A model generated the notes under the pieces. That model was not told the DNA's origin, did not search any database, and saw nothing but the letters and a program-made list of their open reading frames with translations. Both the position numbers and the translations under genes were made by a program. A DNA stretch of 64,000 nucleotides, taken from assembly GCF_019343475.1 (NCBI RefSeq), contig NZ_CP072453.1, forward strand, positions 2,046,001 through 2,110,000, given 5' to 3'. This document shows positions 35,035 to 44,366 of the stretch, one piece after another. Source of the DNA: Providencia sp. R33 (lineage in GTDB: Bacteria > Pseudomonadota > Gammaproteobacteria > Enterobacterales > Enterobacteriaceae). Numbering within the stretch: position 1 is the stretch's first letter; each line of letters starts with the position of its first letter.

Positions 35035-36318
35035 CTATGATGTTGATGTTGCTTTTTCATCAAGTATCACATCCAAATCTTCTTTTAAACCACCCTTTCT
35101 TTCTTCTAGTTTGGAAATAACTGCCGTAGAAATACTGTTCCCAACTACATTCGTTGCAGTTCTTCCCATATCGAGGAATTGATCAATCGCCAGTAACAAC
35201 AGTATTCCCGCTTCAGGTAAGCTAAACATTGGTAGTGTTGCGGCAACGACCACAATAGACGCACGAGCAACTCCCGCCATTCCCTTACTTGTTACCATTA
35301 ATGTTAACAAAATGAGAATTTGTTCAGTAATACTCAAATCAATACCATACGCATTGGCAATAAATAACACCGCAAATGACTGGTACATCATCGAACCATC
35401 TAGGTTAAAAGAGTAGCCCAGAGGCAAAACAAAGCTGGTGACTTTTTTGGGAACACCGTATTGGTTCAGTGCTTCCATTGTTTTTGGATAAGCAGATTCA
35501 CTACTTGCTGTCGCAAAAGCCAACGCAACAGGCTCACGAATTAATTTTCCTAAACTAAATACAGATTTACCTAAGAATACGTAACCTGCAAAGAACAGAA
35601 CACCCCATAATACAGCTAATGCAACATAGAAAAGGCCAATTAATTTTCCGTAGTCGTACAATAAACCTAGGCCTTCAACTGTAACCGCGGATGCAATTGC
35701 CGCAAATACCGCAATTGGTGCAAAGCTCATTACATAGTCCGTAATGCGGAACATGATGCGCGATAAATCTTCAATCAATGTCACAATTGGGCTTTTTTTA
35801 TCTTTGCAGATAAACGCAAGTCCCGAACCAAAAAAGATAGAGAAAACTAATATTTGTAAAATTTCGTTGTTTGCCATCGCTTCAGCAAAACTTTTTGGGA
35901 AGATATGGGTAATAAATGCTTTTAATGTAAAGCCAGAGGTATTTAACCCACTATCAACAGCAACGGCTGGAACAGTTAAATTTAGCCCCACACCGAGTTG
36001 GAAAACATTAACAAAAACCATACCAATTAATAATGAAATAACAGCAGCAGAAATAAACCATACCATGGCTTTAATAGTAATACTCCCAACCGAAGATGAA
36101 CCTCCCATGGAAACAATACCAGAAACAATTGTAGCAAAAACAAGTGGTGCAATAATCATCTTTATTAATCGTAAAAATACATCAGTAATAATATTTAGAT
36201 AAGATGCAATATCTTTTGCTTCTTCCACTGATGCAGCATAATTATGACACGCCCAGCCTAATATAATACCAAGCACAATCGCTATCATAATTTGTTTCAT
36301 GAGTTTATGTCTATTCAT
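35035..36318 (-). CDS. Dicarboxylate/amino-acid:cation symporter (DAACS)
   Basis: This 427-residue symporter has eight membrane segments and two re-entrant loops. The substrate-site motifs are present: VLPLGYSFNLDGSMMYQS (TM7 NLDG), VTSKGMAGVARASIVV (second hairpin, KG.AG) and DMGRTATNVVGN. The family takes up aspartate, glutamate or C4-dicarboxylates with H+ or Na+. Its neighbours, aspartate racemase and a LysR regulator, favour aspartate or glutamate. An AGGGG-like site precedes ATG. Confidence 0.88.
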   Translation of the reverse strand: MNRHKLMKQIMIAIVLGIILGWACHNYAASVEEAKDIASYLNIITDVFLRLIKMIIAPLVFATIVSGIVSMGGSSSVGSITIKAMVWFISAAVISLLIGMVFVNVFQLGVGLNLTVPAVAVDSGLNTSGFTLKAFITHIFPKSFAEAMANNEILQILVFSIFFGSGLAFICKDKKSPIVTLIEDLSRIMFRITDYVMSFAPIAVFAAIASAVTVEGLGLLYDYGKLIGLFYVALAVLWGVLFFAGYVFLGKSVFSLGKLIREPVALAFATASSESAYPKTMEALNQYGVPKKVTSFVLPLGYSFNLDGSMMYQSFAVLFIANAYGIDLSITEQILILLTLMVTSKGMAGVARASIVVVAATLPMFSLPEAGILLLLAIDQFLDMGRTATNVVGNSISTAVISKLEERKGGLKEDLDVILDEKATSTS

Positions 36319-36447
36319 TCGTACCCCTATTTTATTTATGTAAAATTATAGTTGGAGCTATAACCTTTTATCGGATGCGACTCTTGAGCCTGATTTTGAT
36401 AGTTACATTTTTTTAACTTAAAGAGAAATGCAAATGGACTTAATCGT

Positions 36448-36462
36448 ATGCAAAAATTGCAT
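36448..36462. promoter_or_regulatory. LysR-type palindrome upstream of the symporter
   Basis: ATGCAAAAATTGCAT, a perfect dyad with T-N11-A, 130 bases before the symporter start. AATTGCAGAG occurs both here (36530) and beside the site at 34012 (33990). The rest of the 317-base gap (36319-36635) is AT-rich with no gene seen. Confidence 0.6.
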
Positions 36463-36635
36463 AATAAACAAAAACAATATAACAGATTGATTTAAATGGA
36501 ATAAAAAAATTAAAATGATTGTAAAATTTAATTGCAGAGCTTGAAATTAAATTTATTTTTTAAATTAAACAATAAAAATCACTCAAATTAAAAACTTAAG
36601 TCAAATAAATACCGTTAAAATAAATCGAATTTTCT

Positions 36636-38123
36636 TTATTTCAATCCTTCACATGATAACAAATTATGGCTAATTTCATTTAATTTATCGCATAACATCA
36701 AAGCTTCTTGCTTATCTTTTATATTGGTAAAACCCAATAATAAAAAAGCACTTTCTTTTTTATTTATCAACCAATCATCTAAGGCTTCAATTTTTAATCC
36801 ATGATGTGTGGCTAATTGGGAAAATTGAGTTGCCGATGCCCCATTAATAAGTTTAACAATAATATGCATGCCACCAGCTTGTAATTCTACTGCAAAAATA
36901 TCACTCAACTTTATTTTTATCGCCTCTATTAAAAAAGATCTTCTTTGGCGATAGAGGTGGCGCATTTTACGTAAATGACGGGAAAAATACCCTTCTTGAA
37001 TAAACACGTTAGTAATCTCCTGCTGCCAGCTTGGGCATTGATTTCCCATGGTTACAGCTGTGGAATGGAAGTGCTCATGGCAACTAGAAGGAACAACAAT
37101 ATAAGATAGGCGTAATGCAGGGAATAGTACTTTGCTAAACGTCCCACAATAAATAACACGGTCTTGATTATCCAAACTTTTCAATGCTGGTAAAGGACGG
37201 CCTTGATAGTGAAACTCACCATCATAATCGTCTTCAATTATCCAGCTACCTTGCTGGTTTGCCCATTCAAGTAATGCTAACCTACGTTCTAAAGTTAATG
37301 TGACGTTTGTTGGACTTTGGTGTGTTGGTGTCACGAGTGCAAATTTAGCTTCTGGCGCTACTTCAATACCCTGTTTAACATTAATCCCTTGTCCATCCAC
37401 ACATACAGGTATCAGCTTTAATCCTATTTGCTGTAAAAAATCGCGAGCGATATGGTAGCCAGGTTCCTCAAACCAACCGATATCCCCTGTTGTAAATAAA
37501 CTTTGAGCAATTAATTGCAAACTTGCACGATGGCCAAAACTAATAAATATTTGCTCTGGGGAGCAGTTAATTCCTCGAGATATCATTAAATAACGAGCTA
37601 GGCCTTCTCTTAGCTGATTTAGCCCTTGAGCATCAGGGTAGCTTAGCAAATCAAAATGCCTATCACGCAATATTCTTGCAGAAATTCTTGCCCATAATTT
37701 ATGAGGGAATGCATCTAATGCTGGAATGCCTAATTGAAATGGTGAAATTTCATAACCACTAGAATTTTGTTTTGAAAAATTATTTGTCAATGCCGTCTGA
37801 TTCGAAGCTTTTTGCTCAAGATGCAGGCTTTTTAGTTCTTTAAAGCGATTTACTGGGAAACTTTTTATTGTTTGGGTGATAAAGGTTCCTTTCGCCCCTT
37901 TAGTTTCAAGTAACCCTTCGCTGACTAATAACTGATACGCTAATTCTATCGTACCCCTAGCAACATTTAGCTCACTTGCTAATACTCTTACCGAAGGTAA
38001 ACGCTGCTCAGCTTTTAGTTGGCCACTTTTAATTCCCTCATGAACTCGCTGGTAAATTTGCAAGTAAATTGGTGTATTAATATTGGTATCAATTTTTAAA
38101 AACATACGCTCTCTCAATGACAT
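36636..38123 (-). CDS. MocR-type regulator (GntR HTH + aminotransferase-like domain)
   Basis: The 495-residue fusion has a GntR winged helix (about residues 15-85, PIYLQIYQRVHEGIKSGQLKAEQRLPSVRVLASELNVARGTI in part). A fold-type I aminotransferase domain follows (about 140-480) with the PLP Lys in YCGTFSKVLFPALRLSY. This MocR/PdxR architecture uses PLP as ligand. ATG 38105 is a possible shorter start (GAGAGAG upstream). It is divergent from an AhpD-like gene, a common MocR target, with two CTTGT(A)CCT direct repeats between. Confidence 0.9.
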   Translation of the reverse strand: MSLRERMFLKIDTNINTPIYLQIYQRVHEGIKSGQLKAEQRLPSVRVLASELNVARGTIELAYQLLVSEGLLETKGAKGTFITQTIKSFPVNRFKELKSLHLEQKASNQTALTNNFSKQNSSGYEISPFQLGIPALDAFPHKLWARISARILRDRHFDLLSYPDAQGLNQLREGLARYLMISRGINCSPEQIFISFGHRASLQLIAQSLFTTGDIGWFEEPGYHIARDFLQQIGLKLIPVCVDGQGINVKQGIEVAPEAKFALVTPTHQSPTNVTLTLERRLALLEWANQQGSWIIEDDYDGEFHYQGRPLPALKSLDNQDRVIYCGTFSKVLFPALRLSYIVVPSSCHEHFHSTAVTMGNQCPSWQQEITNVFIQEGYFSRHLRKMRHLYRQRRSFLIEAIKIKLSDIFAVELQAGGMHIIVKLINGASATQFSQLATHHGLKIEALDDWLINKKESAFLLLGFTNIKDKQEALMLCDKLNEISHNLLSCEGLK

Positions 38124-38133
38124 TTACCTAAAA

Positions 38134-38166
38134 CTTGTCCTAGTTAAATTAGCTACTCTTGTACCT
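38134..38166. promoter_or_regulatory. Direct repeats for the MocR regulator
   Basis: CTTGTCCT (38134-38141) and CTTGTACCT (38158-38166), 24 bases apart in the divergent promoter. MocR regulators bind direct repeats of this kind, often with TTGTACC overlapping the target promoter. Confidence 0.5.
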
Positions 38167-38256
38167 TTAACCTAGGCCAAGATAACCTTAAAATTAGGTC
38201 ATAACAATCACTGTACTTTGCATTTTATCTACTTATTAAATATATGAGGAAACACC

Positions 38257-38688
38257 ATGAGCGCACTTAGATTAGCGTATAACACATTATCACCAGAAGC
38301 CTATAAAGGGCTAATTGATTGTAAAAATGCCCTCAATAAAAGTGGATTAGGTAAAGAACTAATAGAATTAGTTTATTTGAGAATTTCACAAATAAATGGC
38401 TGCGCGTTTTGCCTTGATATGCATGCGAGCTCCTTACGTAATTCTGGCGTAAGCAATAAAAAAATTGATACTCTCGCAGGGTGGCAAGTAAGCCATCATT
38501 TTAGCGATCCTGAACGTGTTGCATTAGCATGGACTGAAGCGGTAGTTAATATTGCAGAAAGTGACACTGCTGATAGTTTATTTGATGAGCTAAAGCGACA
38601 TTTTAGTGATGTGCAGATTTCTGATTTAACAATAGCCATTGGGTTAATGAGTGCATTTAATCGCATTGCGATTGCATTAAGACAATAA
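38257..38688 (+). CDS. AhpD-like carboxymuconolactone decarboxylase-family protein
   Basis: This 143-residue helical protein has the redox motif CAFCLDMHA (C-x2-C-x3-H) near residue 48, as in AhpD-type peroxidase partners. SRISQINGC-like and LTIAIGLMSAFNRIAIAL segments fit the family. The product probably reduces peroxides or acts as a decarboxylase-fold enzyme. Its gene is divergent from a MocR regulator, the usual arrangement for such targets. AGGA lies before the ATG. Confidence 0.85.
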   Translation: MSALRLAYNTLSPEAYKGLIDCKNALNKSGLGKELIELVYLRISQINGCAFCLDMHASSLRNSGVSNKKIDTLAGWQVSHHFSDPERVALAWTEAVVNIAESDTADSLFDELKRHFSDVQISDLTIAIGLMSAFNRIAIALRQ

Positions 38689-38709
38689 TCAAGACTCACT
38701 GCAAACAAA

Positions 38710-38745
38710 AATGAGTTTGCTACCCTTTTGGCTAACAAACTCATT
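38710..38745. terminator. Bidirectional terminator, AhpD-like/map
   Basis: AATGAGTTTG/CAAACTCATT, a perfect 10-bp stem with a 16-base loop between converging genes. Confidence 0.75.
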
Positions 38746-38761
38746 ATATAAGACTTAAAAA

Positions 38762-39532
38762 CTATTTTTCTTCATCACGCAAAGTTAATACTTCATATCC
38801 TTCTTTCGTCACTAAAATGGTATGCTCAGATTGTGCAGATAGTTTTTTATCTCTTGTAACTACCGTCCAACCATCTTTTTTCGTTTTAATTTTCATACCA
38901 CCTTGGTTAATCATGGGTTCAATCGTAAAAGTCATTCCCTCTTTTAACGCTACCCCTTTTCCTTTAACACCGTAATGCAATACTTGCGGATCTTCATGCA
39001 TTTCACGCCCGATACCATGCCCGCAGTACTCACGAACTACACTATAACCTTTTGATTCTGCATAATGTTGAATAGCAGAACCAATATCACCTAACGTTGC
39101 ACCTGGCTTGACTTGTTTGATCCCTTCCCACATTGCCGCATAGGTGTCTTTGACAAGCCTATGTGCGAGTGGCGAGGCATCTGGCATAACGTACATTTTA
39201 CTTGAGTCTGCAATAAACCCATTTTTCTCCAATGTGATATCTACATTAATAATATCTTTGGCTTTTAAAATTTCGTCTTCTTTTGGCACACCATGGCAAA
39301 CGACTTCATTTAATGAAGTATTAAGCACATATTGATAGCCATATTGCCCTTTGCTTGCAGGGCGTGCTTGTAATTCATCAACAATATAACGTTCAACTTT
39401 ATCGTTGATTTCCATAGTCGAAATACCTGGCACAATAACTGAATCAAGCATTTTAAATACGCTGGCCAAAAGCCTCCCTGACTCACGCATCAGTTCAATT
39501 TCTTCTGCTGTTTTAATTGTAATATTAATCAT
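38762..39532 (-). CDS. map: Type I methionine aminopeptidase (second-copy type)
   Basis: The 256-residue enzyme removes N-terminal Met. Metal-binding residues are in place: Asp in NVDITLEKNGFIADSS (two Asp), His in CGHGIGREMHEDP, Glu in FTIEPMINQGG and Glu near the end in SEHTILVT. The neighbour is a ParD-like gene with an 8-base overlap rather than rpsB, so this is the accessory map paralogue found in several enterobacteria, not the housekeeping gene. Confidence 0.9.
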   Translation of the reverse strand: MINITIKTAEEIELMRESGRLLASVFKMLDSVIVPGISTMEINDKVERYIVDELQARPASKGQYGYQYVLNTSLNEVVCHGVPKEDEILKAKDIINVDITLEKNGFIADSSKMYVMPDASPLAHRLVKDTYAAMWEGIKQVKPGATLGDIGSAIQHYAESKGYSVVREYCGHGIGREMHEDPQVLHYGVKGKGVALKEGMTFTIEPMINQGGMKIKTKKDGWTVVTRDKKLSAQSEHTILVTKEGYEVLTLRDEEK

Positions 39533-39731
39533 GAACTTTTCCTTTTGCCTCAGATAACTCTTTTTCTAGCATCTCGTTGATTAACATTGTAAATGTCTTA
39601 TCTGGATTTAACTCCGCCTGTATCCCTATTTTTATCCAAAACTCGGCTTGCGAATTTATAGAGCGTGACATGACTTGGCTTGCATGGCGTAGATAATCAT
39701 GCAGTTCATCTGAAATTTTTACGATCCCCAA
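39525..39731 (-). CDS. ParD-like family protein
   Basis: I prefer TTG 39731 with GAGGG upstream (68 residues, MGIVKISDELHDYLRHASQVM...), since related proteins start there; ATG 39776 is in frame but has no ribosome site. RSINSQAEFWIKIG is the ribbon-helix-helix-like core of ParD-like proteins. There is no ParE-type toxin gene next to it; it overlaps map instead. The combination recurs in enterobacteria, and its purpose is unknown. Confidence 0.75.
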   Translation of the reverse strand: MGIVKISDELHDYLRHASQVMSRSINSQAEFWIKIGIQAELNPDKTFTMLINEMLEKELSEAKGKVHD

Positions 39732-40050
39732 AACACCCTCGACAATACGAAATGTATATGAATTATTATGAATCATATATTAATACTGTCGTAATGCAAA
39801 GCTAAGGCGGTTTTAATAGCACAAGCGGCATGAAAAATATCAGAAGTATTTCCCTTAACTTTCTTAAGATGAATCCGCCGTCAAAGTATTTATATTGTTA
39901 ATCAGCTATGATTAATTTGCGAAATTTTGGTTGACTCTCGATAGCCTTTTTCGCACTTTATTTAGCAAAAGGCTAATATAAATTCGTATCTACTTATAAT
40001 TCTAAATTCGATTACAGCATGGACTCATTAAATGAAAGCTGGAGAAAAAC

Positions 40051-40476
40051 ATGTATAAAAAAATCTTAGTACCTATTGATATTACAGAGAAAAGTTTAGC
40101 TCACCTTGTTATGTCGCATATCCAATATTTGGCTGAATACGAAAATGCACACATCCATTTTTTAGCCATTATTCCAACTGTTCCTTTTTATACCACGATG
40201 GGTTTTGGTTTTGCTGAAAAAGCCGATAGCGAACAAGAAAATGTGACTAAGCAACTTGCTGAGATTATCAAAGAATTTAATATTCCAGCTAATAAACACA
40301 GTGCTCAAGTGTTAATGGGAACTCCAAGAGATGAAATCTTACGTGTTGCTGAAGAAATTTCAGCTGATTTGATCGTAATAGGCTCAAGAAGACCAGGAAT
40401 GTCGACCTATTTCCTAGGCTCAACCGCATCAATGGTTATTCAAAACTCAAAAATTTCTGTCTTAACTGTCCGTTAA
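40051..40476 (+). CDS. Universal stress protein, UspF/UspG type
   Basis: This 141-residue Usp domain protein has the ATP-binding loop GSRRPGMSTYFLGSTAS (G-x2-... G-x9-G-S). It starts with MYKKILVPIDITEKSLAHL, the UspF-like opening. It is probably a dimer binding ATP. GGAG precedes the ATG. It is monocistronic, followed by a terminator. Confidence 0.88.
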   Translation: MYKKILVPIDITEKSLAHLVMSHIQYLAEYENAHIHFLAIIPTVPFYTTMGFGFAEKADSEQENVTKQLAEIIKEFNIPANKHSAQVLMGTPRDEILRVAEEISADLIVIGSRRPGMSTYFLGSTASMVIQNSKISVLTVR

Positions 40477-40497
40477 TTTACCATTGATATTAATTAG

Positions 40498-40527
40498 AAA
40501 GGTAGCTCATTAATTGGCGCTACCTTT
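40498..40527 (+). terminator. Terminator after the Usp gene
   Basis: AAAGGTAGC/GCTACCTTT stem with a 12-base loop followed by ATTTTC. Confidence 0.75.
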
Positions 40528-40607
40528 ATTTTCTCGTTATTCCTAAATACAAAAACGTGCAACAGTATTACCCTATTTCCCTCTCAATTTTTCAATCAAG
40601 GAATACA

Positions 40608-41039
40608 ATGAAAAAGTATTTTCTCGGAATTAGCATTACCATCAATATTATTTTGATCGTGGCTCTAATTATTGCTATGACCATGTTTTTTAATATAAAA
40701 AACAAAGCATTAACCTTAGTTGAGCAGGTTAAATCTGGGGAGTATGTTGCGCTACTTAAACAAAATTCAGAACAATTAATACCCAATACCTTAAAAGAAT
40801 TACAAGCGATAGAAATGAGTGATAACCCTTGCGAATATTTTTATCAAAAGGTTGATACTGCGGTTGAGTACCTAAACAACAACCCCGATATTATTGGTGC
40901 ACAGACATATACAAGTCAATTATCTACACTTAAAAGCACTATTGATAAAACACCTTCACTTTTAAAAAATAAAGCCTGTAAAAAAGGGATCTCAAGCTTT
41001 AACTATATTATTGAAGCAATACAACCTAACGAAGAATAA
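40608..41039 (+). CDS. Membrane-anchored hypothetical protein
   Basis: ATG 40608 after AAGGAA gives 143 residues; a longer start at 40557 lacks a site. One N-terminal membrane helix (residues 7-28, LGISITINIILIVALIIAMTMF) anchors a helical periplasmic domain with two Cys (residues about 74 and 125) that could form a disulfide. I recognise no family. Confidence 0.65.
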   Translation: MKKYFLGISITINIILIVALIIAMTMFFNIKNKALTLVEQVKSGEYVALLKQNSEQLIPNTLKELQAIEMSDNPCEYFYQKVDTAVEYLNNNPDIIGAQTYTSQLSTLKSTIDKTPSLLKNKACKKGISSFNYIIEAIQPNEE

Positions 41040-41043
41040 CCAC

Positions 41044-41820
41044 TTAGCGTTTCTTTATATTATGCCTTTCTTCAGATAGCCAATTCATCTGCGCCTTTAG
41101 GTTAACGGTAAATTGTCGATCATTCACTAAAGGTTCTAGAGCCTGAGCTAAAAAATACTGTAACTGCTTTTTTTGTGCAGGGTAACGTAAAATTATTTTT
41201 TGCACATAATCCTCAAGACTGTCAGGCCAGTCTTTGTCTTCTTCTTTACGCAAAAGATCAGTAGAACGAATTAGTTTCCTAGCCGCTGCCCTTTGTAAGA
41301 ATTTCCGTTTCATTAGATCATTACAAGTATCAATCTTATGAATATAACCATTTAATACATCGATAAAATCACCATTTACCGCATCCACAATTTTCCTTGA
41401 AGGCAAAAATGATATAAATTTTTTGCTCAGGTCATCTCCGTACAGACAGCGACAGTGGTGTTTTATCCAATAACCCCAGCTATATAAATTAGTCTTATCC
41501 GTCACCTCTGAATAAGTACCAATATCAAAATCGACCTTACTAACCACTTGGTAGTCTGAAGCCAAAGCCTCCTGCAGCTGCACTAGATAAGATGCTTCCA
41601 TTTGGCTGATAGGTTGATTTATGATGACACAAAAATCAATATCAGATTTATATGGTGTCGCCTGCCCTTTCGCCACACTACCATAAATATAAATACTGTG
41701 AAGATCCTTGTTTAATAAAGTACGGAGTCGATTGACTGACTCTGTTATGAGTTGCTGAAATTCGGATTGATAAGGCAATGTTTCAAGAATACAAATATAG
41801 CCGTTTTTATCTAAAGCCAT
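41044..41820 (-). CDS. Nucleotidyltransferase-domain protein
   Basis: This 258-residue protein has the nucleotidyltransferase motif YGSVAKGQATPYKSDIDFCVI (G-S-x10-D-x-D) near residues 45-68 and a third acidic residue in SKVDFDIG. The shape resembles aminoglycoside nucleotidyltransferases and similar enzymes, with a helical C-terminal domain. Substrate unknown; it cannot be called a resistance gene. It converges with the membrane-protein gene with no terminator between. Confidence 0.75.
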   Translation of the reverse strand: MALDKNGYICILETLPYQSEFQQLITESVNRLRTLLNKDLHSIYIYGSVAKGQATPYKSDIDFCVIINQPISQMEASYLVQLQEALASDYQVVSKVDFDIGTYSEVTDKTNLYSWGYWIKHHCRCLYGDDLSKKFISFLPSRKIVDAVNGDFIDVLNGYIHKIDTCNDLMKRKFLQRAAARKLIRSTDLLRKEEDKDWPDSLEDYVQKIILRYPAQKKQLQYFLAQALEPLVNDRQFTVNLKAQMNWLSEERHNIKKR

Positions 41821-41882
41821 TAGCTAGCCATTACTATTTGCAGGAATTCTTACGACCTTAACACGTCTAAGAGCAAATTCCA

Positions 41883-42269
41883 TTACTGTTCATAATTAAA
41901 TAAGTGGCACCACCAAGCTGGCGCTAAATCAACAAATGAATGATATTCTAATTGCAGAGCTAACTGAGCAGGCTCATCCATCACCCCTGTTAATAATGCA
42001 ACTGTAGGTTCATCATCAATAGCCCCCAGTGAGCTACCACACTTAGTACAAAATGCTCGGCTCGAATAATCAGATGACCGGTAGATTGCAGGTTTCCCAC
42101 CCTTTCCAATCCACTCAACATTTTCAGCCGAGAACTCTAACCATACAGCCGTTTGTGCGCCTGTATGTTTTTGGCAAATATCACATGAACACGAATGAAT
42201 ATTACGAGGAGATATTGCCAGAAAACGAATATCACCACAAAGGCACCCACCAGAAAGTGCTTTTTCCAT
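41883..42269 (-). CDS. GFA-family zinc protein
   Basis: The 128-residue GFA fold carries zinc ligands in GGCLCGDI, CSCDICQKHTG and FCTKCGSSL. Members were named for glutathione-dependent formaldehyde activation, but most have no proven reaction. A second GFA protein occurs at 51728. Confidence 0.82.
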   Translation of the reverse strand: MEKALSGGCLCGDIRFLAISPRNIHSCSCDICQKHTGAQTAVWLEFSAENVEWIGKGGKPAIYRSSDYSSRAFCTKCGSSLGAIDDEPTVALLTGVMDEPAQLALQLEYHSFVDLAPAWWCHLFNYEQ

Positions 42270-42315
42270 AAATCCCCTTAATTTGTAAACTTATTGCTCA
42301 GATAGATGCTCTTAT

Positions 42316-43521
42316 CTAACGTTCCAAAATTAGCACCTCACTCTGCACCAACCATTCATAGTATCCGATAACTTCTCGGTTATTTAACCAACGAGAAAGC
42401 ATATCTAACATAAGTATCACACTGACTTCTTGCTTTTCTTTCTTTGAGTGATTATTCGGTAAATAATGAACCCTTTGCGCATAACATTTTTCAGGAGTTG
42501 ATAATGCGAAATTTAAAAACTGGCCATCAAATTCCCCTATCGCTAATCCTAGAGGAGCTAATTGGTCTTTAGCGATATTTTTTGCACGGTCTATTAATGT
42601 TGAGAGTGTTTGTTCTGGTTCATTTTCAACCACATAGCTCATATTATTTAAAGCTCCCTCTGAGCTTAGTGTCCAACTTAATAACCCTGCACTAAACTGT
42701 TCACTCACTGCAACTTTTAATTGCCTTTCTTGCAATTGTTTGCTGATTTTCTTAGCGAAGCCTTCAGTACCCTCAAAGATTAAGTTATCTCCAACGCCTT
42801 GCTTAATACTGTGCCATTGTTGCTCCATAAGCGCTTTTTGAGAAGCAGGCCCTGTCAATTTTAATTCAATGATTGGCATGGAAGAGCGATAACCTAGAAC
42901 GCAAGCGTCAGGTAACTCAATGTGATCAAATTGCTTTGCCAAACTGCTTTCACTACGTCCAAAACTGGTTAAACGTAAGCAAATAGGAGGTTCAGGTAAG
43001 GTAAATTTCGCCCGTAACCGAGGCAATATTTGGTCGTTCACCATCACTTTAAACTCAGATGGCACACCAGGGGTAAAGAATAGCAAACAGTTGTTAAGCT
43101 TTATCGAAAACCCACAAGCCGTACCAACTGGATTATCAATTAGCTCTGCATTTTCAGGGAGTAATGCTTGTTTTCGATTAGTTTCAGGCATCACTCGTCC
43201 ACGGCTAATAAAGTAGCGTTCCATCACTTCAATCCACTCTGTGTGCTCAACCAATGGCACCCCTGCTGCTTTTGCTGCGGCTAATGCACTCAAATCATCA
43301 CTAGTTGGCCCAAGCCCCCCATTCACAATAAGAATATCTGCATGCTGACTTCGTTCTAAAAAAACATTTATTAAGCTATCAAGGTTATCACCCACAGTCG
43401 TTCTTGTACTCAAAGGGAGACCCTGTAGGAAAAAACAATCTGCTAACCATGCAGCATTGGTATCAACGATTTGGCCATGTAGCACTTCATCACCAGTGCT
43501 TAGCATCTCAACAACTAACAT
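42316..43521 (-). CDS. yfaY: CinA-like protein YfaY
   Basis: The 401-residue product matches E. coli YfaY through most of its length: MLSTGDEVLHGQIVDTNAAWLAD, IVNGGLGPTSDDLSALAAA, NRKQA, NPVGTACGF and FTPGVPSEFKVMV. Residues 1-170 form the MoCF-like COG1058 domain, linked to ADP-ribose pyrophosphatase activity in CinA. The C-terminal third corresponds to the deamidase-like domain but, as in E. coli, it seems degenerate. Confidence 0.92.
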   Translation of the reverse strand: MLVVEMLSTGDEVLHGQIVDTNAAWLADCFFLQGLPLSTRTTVGDNLDSLINVFLERSQHADILIVNGGLGPTSDDLSALAAAKAAGVPLVEHTEWIEVMERYFISRGRVMPETNRKQALLPENAELIDNPVGTACGFSIKLNNCLLFFTPGVPSEFKVMVNDQILPRLRAKFTLPEPPICLRLTSFGRSESSLAKQFDHIELPDACVLGYRSSMPIIELKLTGPASQKALMEQQWHSIKQGVGDNLIFEGTEGFAKKISKQLQERQLKVAVSEQFSAGLLSWTLSSEGALNNMSYVVENEPEQTLSTLIDRAKNIAKDQLAPLGLAIGEFDGQFLNFALSTPEKCYAQRVHYLPNNHSKKEKQEVSVILMLDMLSRWLNNREVIGYYEWLVQSEVLILER

Positions 43522-43782
43522 TCGTAACTCCCTTTATCACAAAATAATATTCTAATGCTAAATTACCCTATTACCTTAACGACTAAAATCAGTATTTTTT
43601 AAATCTATTAAAGCAGGTGATCGCAAAATGAATATTGAACGCTCCCACAGAATAAATATCGTTCAAGAGTATTCATCTGAATATTAACTCGATTTCTTTC
43701 TAGCAGATTTACAGCTGATGCGCTTACCGCTATTATCCCAACAGCACCCATTTTCTGATAAAAATACTTAAGATACCCATTT

Positions 43783-44304
43783 ATGATAAATCCAATTTTG
43801 GTTTCACTTAACCGCAGTGATTACATAAGGTTCAGTCGTTACTGTTTTAAAAACCAATATTTTTCGAAAAAGAAAACCAGCAGCTTGCCCTTCACACTTT
43901 TTATACTTGTTTTTATTGTCGCCTGTGCCTCTGCATTTAAATATTTTCAAGCAACATTGCCGATAATTTTTATTTCTTTTTTATTGGCTGTACTACTCTT
44001 TGTTACCTTTACCCTACGAATGGTACAAAGCTTTAATAAAGCCATTCCTGATGATGATGGCTTTTTGTTCCTTGAACGCGAATATCGATTTGATGATGAA
44101 GGCATACATGAAACCAGCGCTCAAGGCTCTTCATTGATAAAGTGGACTGCAGTGCAGTTTATCCGAACAGATGGTGATCTATTGTACCTATTTTTAGATA
44201 GAGTCTACGCGCTGATTATCCCCGCCCGCAGTTTTGCGTCAGAAAATGAAAGCCAGCAATTTATTTTATATGTTAAAAGTAAAATACCCACATCTCTAGA
44301 TTAA
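43783..44304 (+). CDS. YcxB-like membrane protein
   Basis: This 173-residue protein has two membrane helices (about residues 37-54 and 61-84), then a small cytoplasmic domain (GFLFLEREYRFDDEGIHETSAQGSSLIKW, in part) of the YcxB-like C-terminal family. IPARSF near the end fits. Role unknown. Confidence 0.75.
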   Translation: MINPILVSLNRSDYIRFSRYCFKNQYFSKKKTSSLPFTLFILVFIVACASAFKYFQATLPIIFISFLLAVLLFVTFTLRMVQSFNKAIPDDDGFLFLEREYRFDDEGIHETSAQGSSLIKWTAVQFIRTDGDLLYLFLDRVYALIIPARSFASENESQQFILYVKSKIPTSLD

Positions 44305-44310
44305 CCGATA

Positions 44311-44339
44311 AAAAAACCCGCATTAATATGCGGGTTTTG
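44311..44339. terminator. Bidirectional terminator, YcxB-like/fabV
   Basis: AAAACCCGCAT/ATGCGGGTTTT, an 11-bp stem with loop TAAT between two converging genes. Confidence 0.88.
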
Positions 44340-44366
44340 TGTCTTAAATGAACGATACGCGGTTTA

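Noticed and set aside
41044..41820. Aminoglycoside resistance gene (ant/aadA)
   Set aside because: Only the general nucleotidyltransferase motif is present; the rest does not match known aadA sequences well enough for a resistance call.
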